DNA from: Pontederia crassipes
Taxonomy: Eukaryota; Streptophyta; Magnoliopsida; Commelinales; Pontederiaceae
NCBI GenBank assembly: GCA_030549335.1
Contig: CM060194.1
Span: 13,704,171-13,768,170 of the forward strand
DNA length: 64,000 nucleotides
Reading direction: 5' to 3'
Shown here: piece after piece, positions 25,001 through 37,000 of the stretch
Layout: each line of letters starts with the position of its first letter
Numbering within the stretch: position 1 is the stretch's first letter
The notes under the pieces: model-generated
Told to the model about the DNA's origin: nothing
Databases searched by the model: none
The model's input: the letters and a program-made list of their open reading frames with translations, nothing else
Program-made: the position numbers and the translations under genes

Positions 25001-28000
25001 ATTGGCAAGATGTGTCAGTATGCGGTGTCCATTTCGCCTTGTATACTCTCGTGATGATTGTATCATGTTGCATGAGTCAAGCAAAGATCTTGACTTTCAA
25101 TGACACTAAAAAATGTCAGTTTGCAATCCGCCCTAAAAGTGTCTGAGGATGAAGTAGGAGAAAGAAAACGAAGGTAGAGGCTACGAGTTGAGAAAGACTC
25201 CAATACCCACACCCACTCGTCCGATCTTGAGAGGGTTGTACGAAATGAAGCAACCCTCTAATGAAGTGCCAAGAGCTCGGAGAAGCGCTTATCCGAGAGC
25301 GGAGAGCTAAAGAGGAGAGTCCAAGAGTCGGTGCCTCGACCACCAGCCTCCAACCAAGTCTTTGCCACTGTCACGTCAAGGTGAGCCACCAAGGCCCATA
25401 GCGGAGGGAAAGATGCTGATAACGGTCCCCGAGCAACCAGTCATGTTGTCAAAAAGAGAAGGCCTTCACTATTGAGATCCCTCAACGCCTGGGTGACCTC
25501 GTCTTTTGTAATGCTCTATGATAATAGAGAGATGTTATTAGTGAGTTGGGGGATCTCCGCAGATGACACCACCATGTACTCAGGGCCCGCTGCCTAGAGG
25601 TCTCTTAGGAATACGATGCAATAGAGGCCCCAATGCACTGATAGACTGAGATCCGCTTCCCCTACACCTTTAGCTGGTAGATCCGATTCATCCACGGGCA
25701 AGAGCTTGCATAGAGGTGGAAGAATCGAGTATACAGTTTGATGATTGTCCTTGTAGAGGTTGTCAAAGTGCTAGGAGCCTGGGAACATCATGACGAGTGT
25801 ATTGCCAAGTTACCACTGATGATCCTAAAATGAGAAATCAAAACCTGAACCTAGAGAGGGACAAAAGAAAGGTTGCACCCATGGAAAAATAGTCGAGACT
25901 CCGTGCCACAAAGTTGGTGTTCCATGTGGGAGATGTGATCGAGAGTCTCATGATAGATCTTGATAATCATGCAATAGAAGTGTACTCCATATGTCCCCCC
26001 TGGTCCAATGATCCAGCCCACTTATCTTGGCAGTAAGGCACAATTGGTCCAGCGTGTAGGTTTCGAACCCCAAGTCCACCGTGTGAGACCGGTCAACAGA
26101 TCTCTCTCCATTCAACCAAATGTATCCCTAAGCTATTTTTACCAGTAGCGCACCAAAAGAATTGGCTCCTCAATGTGTCCATGCACCACCCACATGTGCT
26201 GGGAACTGAAGTACAAGCATGTAGTACATGGAAGCAACCTAAGGACACACTTCAGAAGCACAAGGCATCCTATGCAAAATCGTTACATCTGCTTGATAAC
26301 TGGGGTCCATCCCCAAAATCCAATGTATCTATTACATAGTGGTCCCTAAGCATGTGATTGGTAATGCACTGATGGGTGTGCATAGCCCCTCACCACAAAG
26401 GGTTGACTACAACAAGTCAAAGGAGATAAACGATGACTTGGCATGGTTTATCCGCAAACGTGAGGTAACCAAATAACTCAACCAACATCGTGGGTCCGCG
26501 GTGCCTTGTAACTGATCCCTCAATGAACAATAAAGTATCATTCAGCGGGACTAGACTATCACTGCCTTGGTCCGACGAAAAACCACATTTGATACTTGTT
26601 TTGCATGTTAAGAAAGTATAACAAGCCAAAGCATCCACTGCAAAAACAAAGATCATGGGTGTGGGTGCTTCAAATCATCAACGTCATTTCGAGATTCATC
26701 TATATGTTAGACTCTATACTTCCATTTTTATCCAAAGACCCGCAAGGGTAATTTGATCTCCATTATGTCACATCATTATAAAAGATAATAAAAATACACA
26801 TAAAAGGGTGGGAATTCAAGTCAGAGAGATAACAAGGAAAGAACAAGCACAAAAATACAAATATTGGCAAGTGAAAATGCATTAAAGTAATAGATGAAAA
26901 AATGTCTCACCAAGAGTGCGGATCTCCTCAAAGTCATTCATATAACGAGAATTTGGTTTAGATGATGAACTATCCGCATTAGAATTTTCTGGCTTCCAGA
27001 ACTCCAAATATTGTGAAGAAGACTGTACAAACAAATCCAAATATAAGCATTTAGTTAAAATTTCAGTGTAGTCTGAAAAAGCTAGATGAAAAGACAAACT
27101 AACCATTTGTTGTTCGAAAACATTATCAAAAGCTTCCTGAAAACCTGATGATTTTGCAGAAGCCAAATCTTTGGCCCATTCAGGGAGTATCTGTTGAATA
27201 CCTAAGACCTAAGTTATTCGTTGATCCATGTTCATAAGATTCGACATGATTTTATATTGGCTGTCGGGGCCTAACACAACCCTCCTCCTTTATCCGGGCT
27301 TGGGACCGGCTATAAAATATAGGACTAAAAGTATAATGCAAAAATATAGAGGAAAGGGAAGAGATTCATACTCCTAAATTGTACAACTCAGATGATATCT
27401 CAGGCAAAGCTCTAGTTAATGATCCTTTCGAAGAGCAAGCAAGGAGAAGCAAGTGCACCTAATACAAACATTTTAGTTCATAAGACATTTATGGTAATGA
27501 AAAAACCAACCATGATGAGAAAATATTACCAGCAAAAGATCTTTTCTCTTGCTTTGAGATTCATCATGCCGAACTGAAGAATAACTATGTACAGTTAGGA
27601 ATTCTGACTCTGAGTTGGAATAATCATCTTTCTCAATTTGATCATCAGTATCCTGCCATGATAGACATGTAAATTGGTAATCATAAAAAATAGAAGTCAA
27701 CCATTCATACAATCAGCATCCACCACATTTTTCTTGAAAATGTATACATGGGTACCTCACACAATACGAATCACTTCATAAACATAGTTTCCATGAAGCA
27801 AAAGATCAAAAGCACAACTAATATTCTGAGCGGACTAAGAATTCACAAAGGCAAACGCATAAATAACTTATTTACTTTTCATTGACCAAAAGAATAAATT
27901 AAGTGTTACGTACCATACTAGTCTTTATTTCTCTTTAACTCTCACTACACAAGGTAAAGTATTGAGTATAGTCATTACACAAAAATGCATACTCATTGCC

Positions 28001-31000
28001 ATAATAACAAACGACACCCAAATCATTGCTTCAGCTAACGTTATTGATAAATACCCTAATTGGCAATGCCAAATCGAATGGCTTTTCACCAAGCATTTTT
28101 GCCAAAACACCATTTTCCCAACAGAGCCAAATTCAGTAGCATAGCATTGGGCATCAGAACGCGCTAGCGAACACGCGACGAACCCGGCTACAAAAGCCCT
28201 AGAGAAGACCACGTGCGTGCCAATCCATCGCAGGGGGCTCCACCCCGGCAGTGCCACTCTCGTCGTCGCCGGTAGTCCCTGCTGGCGGTGCTAGTCCCAT
28301 CACCAGCAGCCCCTGCCAGCAGCATCAATATCATAGACTCCTCCCCATCAAATCTGCTGCTCTTTCACCCTCTCTCCCTTCTGGTCAAAGACGACTGCAA
28401 CTCCCCTCCTCTCCTCGCCTTTCCGCATCATCTCCCTCTCCGTTCAACTGCTTCATCCCTGATCCAGAGCAGCGCTTCCACCTCCAGCCTTTCTTCCTCT
28501 CAGTGCTGCTATTTCCTGCTCCTCTCCACGCTGCTTCATCACCAATCTCCTCCCAGCTTCTGTCCCTCCCTCAGCATCATGTCATCCCTGTGGACTGCTG
28601 TTATGTGGCCTAAGCTTCTGCACCTGGATGATGGGTGCACGACACTCGCGCATGCACGACCTGCTAAGTGGAGCCGCCAGAATCGATGCAGCCTTGACGA
28701 TACCAGATGCCTCAAGTGCCTTGGTATCAGCCATCTAGCTAGGTCCTGATCCAGCCCCATATGCTGCTTTCACTGCCAAAAGTACAGTCGTCGCAAGCCT
28801 CCTGTCCGCTTCTACGACCTCGTCAGGCCAGCAGGGACAAGGAGACCACTGTCAAGGTGACACTGAAGTCCCAGCGAGCCGCCAGAAGGCACTGGTGGCA
28901 CTATTCTTCATCAAGGGATCGAACATGGAGGCTAGGCGAGTGGCCACTTTGGTGGAGCTGTCTGGGGCAACCTCCAGCATATGCACGACCTGCTAAGTGG
29001 AGCCGCCAGAATCGATGCAGCCTTGACGATACCAGATGCCTCAAGTGCCTTGGTATCAGCAATCTAGCTAGGTCCTGATCCAGCCCCATATGCTGCTTTC
29101 ACTGCCAAAAGTACAGTCGTCGCAAGCCTCCTGTCCGCTTCTACGACCTCGTCAGGCCAGCAGGGACAAGAAGACCACTGTCAAGGTGACACTGAAGTCC
29201 CAGCGAGCCGCCAGAAGGCACCGGTGGCACTATTCTTCATCAAGGGATCGAACATGGAGGCTAGGCGAGTGGCCACTTTGGTGGAGCTGTCTGGGGCAAC
29301 CTCCAGCCTCCAAATCAACCATGCCAAGTCATCCCCTTAGGCACAGTACCAGATGTGCCCCCCGATGCGAGAGCAGATCAGCTCCCTACCTATCACCTAC
29401 CTGCCTGGGTCTTACCCTCTTTGATTGTCACATTGGCTCTCGAGGGTGGACCCCCCAGCTCCCTACCTATCACCTTCCTGAGTCTTACCCTCTTTGACTG
29501 TCATATTGGCTCTCGAGGGTGGACCCCTATCATCGAGCCGATAGAGTTCGAGACTACTATCACGCGGCGGTCTGACTTGTTTTACTCAGATCAATGTTAT
29601 CATCCCTTCCGATCTATTACATGACGGTTCTCAGACTACCGACAACTATACAAAGGCAGCTGGACTCCATTCAAAGCAGGTTCTTTTGGCAGGAGGTGGC
29701 CTGGATAGATGAGACATCCACCTTGTAGCTTGGCAAGTTGTCTGTTGGTCCACAATGCAGGGAGGATTGGGTGTTCATGATTTTTGGTACCAGCTAGGCT
29801 CTTCTAGCATGGGCCTTGAGGATAGTTTTTGGCACAGTGTCTTCATCAAATGTTATCGCAGAGATTTACCTTGGGAGTCCAGAGATATTCTAGTGCGAGG
29901 GGTCTCTTCCTTCTAGCGCAGCATGGCTGCACAACTTCCATTTGTGTGTCCCTTCACGGTGGCCACGCTTGGATTTAGGGACGCTTTTCCTTCTGACGGG
30001 ATGAGTGGTTAACCGGGAGCTCATTATGAGCGACTATCCCTCAACTATGGGCCTTAGCTGCATTCCCAGACAGCAGGGTAGATGGTCTTGGTCCACTCTC
30101 TTTAGATCCCCACTCTTTGATCAGAGCACCTCTGAGCTTCTGGCCCTCCACGAGGCGATTGCTCCTCTCCGACCAGATTCCTCTCGATTGGCTCTCTTAA
30201 CACTTTTCAATCCGATATCTCTATCTCCACTTTCTTCCCCACTGCATGACCCCAGCTTGACTCAGGACTGACTTCCGGCTTATTTGGAGATCTCGCGTGC
30301 CCCTAAAAATCCAGGTTTTCACCTAGCTAATGCAACATGATAAACTCTTGACCAGAGACTACAGTGCGAAATGTGCACCCAGCGCCAACATATCCTGTGC
30401 GCTATGCAACACGGCAGAGGAGGACGTTGCTCATCTGTTTTTCGGCTGCATAGTGGCTCAGGACGTATGGAGACAAAGGCACCTTGCAGATGTCACCTTT
30501 CAGTTGCTCCGAGTTCTCAGTGGTCGAAATCGCAAAAGTTGGAGAATGTCATTGGCGATTTTTTTGGCCAGTACGTGGGTCATTTGGCTTCAACATAACC
30601 AAGTTAACTTTTGTGGGGAGAAATGCCATGTTGAGAATATTGTTCATCATATTTTCTTTCTTGTTAGAGAACAGGGTTCGGGTAACCACCTCACCTTCTA
30701 TTTTCTTTTAATGCTCTCTCCATAGAGCATACACTTGTACATTACAAAATAGTAATACATACATGGATGGCACCATAACTGGGCAGCCATCCTTCCTTCC
30801 CTCAAAAAAAGCATTGGCCATCAGACGTGTATCCTCTAAAAACAAAGGACCAAGTTCCATACCATTCTCAATGCCTTCAGTAAAGAAATACTAAAAACAT
30901 GTTCAGGTCTAGGGAACACAGCAAACATACAAAGACCAACATACACAGATAAGATGTCAATCCACAACTGAGTTTCCTGAAAGAAAAAAAATAGATTGTA

Positions 31001-34000
31001 TCTTGACTTGCATCTGCAACAACAACAACAACAACAACAACAAAGTCTTATCCCACTAGGTGGGGTCGGCTACATGGATCATACGACGCCATGTTCATGA
31101 GATTCGACAGGATTTTACGCTGGCTGTCGGGGCCTAACACAACCCTCCTCCTTTATCCGGGTTTTCAACGGGTTTTATTAACATTAATTTAAAAGAATAA
31201 GCATAAACATATCAAATGAATAAATCCGCAAATATCATACCTGTTACCAAAAACTTAAAACTGATCAGATACAACTTTTTAACTAGGCTAAAATTTCTAA
31301 AAGTGAACATACCAGAAATACATAAAAAATCCTTGCTTAGTCTCTCAAATTCTCTAAGATCATTTTCTAATATGGAAGTGTCCCATGAACATCCAAATTA
31401 GTTTTTTATTACATAAGAAAATAGGCAAACAACGAAAACAAAAAGGAATAGTGTTACCTCATGCATACTGCAATCAGAATTGTTATCCAGAATATCTATG
31501 CCAAACAATTGATTAGAAGCTCTGAAAGATGAACCTGAGCTGTCATCATCTGTGCCTTCCGCAACGATATTTAGTTTTGATGCACTTCTGGCAACACCAT
31601 ATTTAGACGCATTCAATAATTCAGGTTTCTCATTCTCTTTTGCAATATCCTTTGCGATGGCATTCAATTTGTCTGTTTTAATCTGAGCCTTTAATAAAAT
31701 AGGTTTGCTTCTGCTCATGTCATTCAGTTCAGATGGTAGTTGAGGGATCCTGCTAGAGCTATTTGCAAGTGTGGCACTATGGCCAGCCAACGTTACATCC
31801 TCAACACACAAATCAGTATATAAATCAAGTGAACTGCATACAAATGCTCCAATAGAATAGCATGAGTCATGATTAGAAATCCCAGTACAACAAAATAGAT
31901 CCTTTCTGTCTGAAACCATTGAGGGGACCTGGCATATAATAACTGATTTTAGCAAGATGATAATATCTAATTAGCATCCAAATTAAAGTGAATGAAATCA
32001 ATACACATATGTGACACGATGATGTCTTCATGTCATCTTCCAGGAAAAAATATACTAAGAAGATAGGCTTCTACAGCTTGTCTATCAGTGAGCCAAGGAC
32101 GAGATTCCCACACGATTTTAACAGAATATTTCGCAAACAATGTATGCCTAAGTTTTTAGTCCCCATGCTCAATCATAAAAAAAGATCATGTCTTCACAAC
32201 TTACAGATTCAAGTGATTGCACCATGGGGGTAATTTCTGATAAAAATTCTTGAGCTACCTCAACCAAGTTGTAGATCATTACCCGACCTTCTCGAGAATT
32301 AGTATTTGCCTATTTAATAGCAATGGAATGAGATCAAACTAGTTATATGATAAATTAATGGATCGATAACTCTTCTAAAAAAAATAGATCGAGAACAATA
32401 TTTTGTCATAATTCATGATCATAAAGAAGAAAAACAGCCATTTCAACCATATGGAGTCAATCTTGTGTCTATTTTTGTCTTTCAACTGAAGGATTTTCTC
32501 TGCAATTGTCTTGCCCAAAAAGAGTTTGTTTGAGGGAAAGAATGACTAAAAGTGACATCTGTTTTGTATTAAAAATGAAAATTGTACAATGTACAAGCGT
32601 GCATAACAAACCAGAAAAACAAGTCTGGAACCAAGGCAAAAGAAAACCCACCCCAAACCCTATCCACAGTCCTCATTAAAAAACAGATGTGATGCAAAAT
32701 ATTCCCCATGCATCACCCTCTCCGAAGAAAATAGCATGATTACATTGAAGCCATATGGCTCATGAGACTGCCAAAGATACTATTAACGGATGGCTCCATT
32801 CTTGGCCATCTCATGCCCCATGACCTCATAATGAGCCTTAAAATGCCTCCCCCACCAATGTGTTGATTTTCGCGCTACCTCTCCCAGACACCTATATCAA
32901 TGTATTCTTGGAGCACTCCATGGCACGGGAGGTTTGGACGAGGATGTGCAACATGGGCATCTTTCCTTCTGCCGCAGAGACCTTCTGGCAGTCACTCATA
33001 GCTCTTGGTAATCGAAGCTAGAATTGGTAAGGACCATTGGCAACCCTCATGGTAAGTACCTGGACCATTTGGCTCCAACGTAATCATTTTTTGTGGGGAG
33101 AGATGTCATGTTGAGATCGTTGTACACTAATTAGGGTAAAACTTGTATCGTTGAATCTTATAAAAGGAGATAGCTGAGTTATTTGGTGGAATCATTATTA
33201 TTCAGACTTTTCATAAATTAATTGTTTCTCTCTTGGTGTTCTCCAAGTTGCAGTGCAGATTCGTCCCGTGTTTTGTTTATCTTGACACCTTTGTGTCACA
33301 TTTGTTTTCTTTGCGTGCTAGTTTTGATGCGTTAGTCATATCAGGTTGCTACGGTGACCCGCAGGAATTAATTCCGCTGTTGTGCCGTTGTTGTTTCCCT
33401 CATCAAATCTCCTAGAGAAAACATTTGGCAAAGCTCAATATCATATTGGCATGCAAGGTTCTTAATCTCTCGAGTTTAACTTGTAACCTCCTACAAGTTT
33501 ATCACTTTACACCCTCCAAGAGAGAGAAGTCGGCAAAGAATCGTACTGGGAGCAAACCCGGGTAGACTGGCGAGTGAACTCGGTAGACTCCTTACACACG
33601 GGAAGACTCGAAGGTATAATGGTAAAGTTTTTTAAGTCGACTAGAATTTAAAAGGTGTAATTTAAAGAAAAGACAAAAGTCGTAAGGGAGAATCATTGAT
33701 AAGTAACCTATTACTTTACGGTCTATCTCATAACAATGCATTTGACCATTGATCTCTCATTTAGTGTAATTTTCCATATTGTTAACTTATTTTATTTGCT
33801 CATCGAAGTCTTAATTTCTCGATTTCTCAAAATGTTATACCCTTCTGATTTTTCTCCCCCGTCTGCCCACACACATATGATCAACTTACTTTTTTATTAC
33901 CAATCAAATATAAACAAAAAGTGTCATATTGTCAATCTTTGAATTCAATTATAAAGAATTAGCAATTAATTACTAATAGAAAATATGATATAATTAAAAA

Positions 34001-37000
34001 TATATTGCACATAAACTCAAGTTTATGTCTTGAGTTTTTTTGAGGAAAAGGATGACCAACCATCTGGTTGTCACCCAGGTATGTATATAACTATGTAAAG
34101 AAAATCATGTACAAAATGTGGGCTCCCAACTAGAGAGCAACAAAATGTGGAAAAGTATCCCTCCTAACCAAAACCCCACTCCTGAAGAAGAAAGGAAATG
34201 TGGTGTACAATCCGCTCAATGTGACATCGCTCCCCACAAAAACTCATCCGGTTACGCTGCCAGATAGCCCAAGAACCAGCCAAAAAAATGCCAATGGTGC
34301 TCTCCACCTATGTCTCAGACAGGCCAAACCTCGAAACGACTACCACAAGGTCTCTGAGTCGAGGGAAAAGACCCCCAAACGTCGTCCGCTACCAAATGTC
34401 ACGGGTCATCGGGCGTGCAAAAAATAGGTGGGTGATATCCTCCTCAGAATTGCCGCACAAAACACAAGACGTGTCGGTGTGAGGTGCCCATCTCGCCTTG
34501 TACCTCCTGGTGAGAAGTCTACCATACCGCATGAGCTAAGCAAAGATCTTCACTTTCACGGTATCCTAGAGCGCTAGATAAGCCTGCAATCCATCCCGAA
34601 GTCCTCCGACACCACCATATCAGGGAGGAAGCGAATGTAGATGCTACGTGCTGACCAAGACTATGAAAGCCTTATCCATCTGTCACGTTTGGGGTGGTCA
34701 GGGCGGCAGGAGGCAATCCGCTGATGAAGAGCCAAGAGCTCGGTAAAGCGCTGCTCCGAGAGGGCTGATCTGAAGAGAGGTGTCCAAGATCTAGGGCCCC
34801 CGTCCTTAGACCAGGACTCCGCCATTGTCGCGTCGGGATGAGCCGCCAAGGCATAAAGGCGGGGGAAAGCCACGGCGAGTGAGGCTCCGAGGAGCCAATA
34901 GTGATGCCAAAAGGAGAAATCCAACTCGGAGCCTAGTGCGGGAGTCATAAGAGGTTGTATCCTCGGAATCAGAGTCGCCACTCCCCACCAGAAAGAGAGG
35001 CCCCGCGGGGCAAAATAGTCCTCAACTCCCAAGATAAGTCACGTCCGTAGCAAGTGAAGCCGCCTGCCATAGACCAACCTCAAGCCCCATGATCCGCCTC
35101 ACCCACCGAGCTAGGAGAGCCCAATTGGTATACCGAAGGTCCCGAACCCCCGGTCCAGCGCGGGAGGTGGGACGGCAAACGCTGCTCCATGCGACGAGGT
35201 GAACTCCTCGACGATCAGAACCACAACCCTGCCAAAAAAATCTGCTCCTCAAAGAATGCAAACGTCAAAGAACCTGAGCAAGTGCCCGGAGGACCGTCAT
35301 GTAATATGTTGGAAGCGCCGAGAGGACAGAGCGGAGGAGGATGAACCTACCTCCCCTGGACAAGAGGCGCGAGCTCCAACCCTGGAGTTTCTGCTCCATG
35401 CGCTCGATGACTGGGGTCCAACTCCGGGAGCCGATATGCCGGTCAGAAAGTGGGAGGCCCAAATAGGTGATCGGTAGGGAGCTGGTCGGTGTGTGAAGCT
35501 CAGCCGCACAACGGGCAGTCTCCTCGGAAACCATGCCAAAAGGAATGAAGGAGGACTTGGCATGGTTGATCTGAAGTCCGGTCGTCACACCAAAAAGTTC
35601 TACGAGGATGGCTCAGAGCCCTCGACGAAGAATACCATGTCATTAGCATACTGCAGGAGAGAAACCAGGACCCCGGCGAAGCCGCGGAAGAGGCCAGCCG
35701 AACAAGACGCCTGGGTGCATCAGGCGAGCACATCGAGAGCTAGGGCGAAGATCATGGGAGCTAGGGGACAGCCCTGTTGGACCCCCCTCTACGGCTGCAC
35801 CCACTCACCCGACCTCGCACCATTAAGTAGGACCGAGAATAAAATGGTAGTGATGCAACACTTCATCCAAGTAATCCATCCAAGTCTCTGGGAAGCCTTT
35901 AACCTACAGTGAATGCCAAAGAAAAGGCCATTAGACAGTGTCATGCTTTGGAGAAGTCAAGTGGTCTCAGAGGCGATGGTGCAGCTGTCGGTGATGGTCT
36001 CAGAGGCGATGGTCTCAGAGGCGATGGTGCAGCTGTCGGTGATGGAACGGCCCTGGATGAAAGCTGACTACGCCGGATGGATCATCTCTGGAAGTACCTC
36101 CCGAAGACGGTTTGCCAATACTCAAGCCACCAAGAGGTAGATGGCATTGGATAGGGCGATCGGTCGAAAGTCCTCCACTACTCAAAGAGTTTACTACTAG
36201 AGTTTATTTGATGCGAAACAAGTTAACGTAAACTCTCGTGTTTGAAAACTTTGGCCATAAAACCTTCACCATACAGACGGTCTTATTTGATTATTCCAAA
36301 GGACTCGAAAATATACAACAGATTGAGTCCATTATCCAATACATCATCAACATATAAAAATGTATTTCTTTCCACAAAAGAGAAAAATCCGCACCACATA
36401 TCTACATCCATGGAATTATTTATCGTTTAAACAGTACTGAAGATAACATGCAGTCCATAGCAAATCAAGGCAGATCTCCAAGATTTGGATGAAATGTGAT
36501 AAGGCCATACCTTGATGTAATCCTCCTAGGATCGGAGTCCTAGTTTAACTACAAAATAAAGAACCATGCCCTATGTGGTTTATGGCATACTTACAATACT
36601 ACGCAAAACAATCATCTCGACCTTAGCATGAAATATAGATTTTTCCATGCACCAGATGAGTCTGCATTAGAGGTTCAAACACCCACATCTAGGTGGTCTT
36701 ACTCCCAACGATTCAGTTACCCTGTCCACATAGACCAGCCATGATAAGGACTCTTATCATGATATCTGTTTCTACATTTCACAATTAATACTAATCAAAA
36801 GAGCTCGAGAGACTAGAGCACAGACTTCATGAGTGGAGTTCGAGACATGGGGCAGCCGACTTATTCTTCTTCGATTTGTTCTCTCGACTCTTCCCATTTA
36901 CTACATGTCAGTCCTTCATATCAGATGCTTGCCTAGGTTCAGAGACAGATTGATTCATTGAGAAGCATATTCTTCTGGTAGGGATCCAACTCAGACTAAC

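Larger units (their letters stand above)
23401..25800 (-). mobile_element. LINE remnant (thumb to pre-RT), split by a second LINE
   Basis: Minus-strand frames: [20 protein letters not shown] near 23480, then thumb, then RT up to GPDGF near 24550. The region upstream of RT resumes at 25471 (equivalent to 3740-4000 of the first LINE) and fades near 25800. The break is a LINE insertion at 24565-25462. Sense to GCN2, intron 10. Confidence 0.8.
28159..30809 (+). mobile_element. LINE with intact 5' end but large internal deletion
   Basis: Imperfect 16-bp duplication AGCATTGGGCATCAGA / AGCATTGGCCATCAGA (28143-28158, 30810-30825). The GC-rich 5' leader is present. It is followed by an ORF1 zinc knuckle [14 protein letters not shown] whose last Cys is replaced by a TGA stop. 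The sequence then jumps to the RT thumb (LQINHAKSS), so endonuclease and RT core are gone. The zf-RVT part ([18 protein letters not shown]) and 3' end CCTTCCCTCAAAAAAA remain. It contains a 329-bp tandem duplication. Antisense to GCN2, intron 6. Confidence 0.88.

Noticed and set aside
28251..28749. Ser/Pro-rich frames near 28.3-28.7 kb as a host gene
   Set aside because: They belong to the GC-rich 5' leader and ORF1 of a LINE bounded by a target duplication.
28650..29307. CRISPR-like or satellite array
   Set aside because: Only two long units, fully explained as a tandem duplication inside a LINE.
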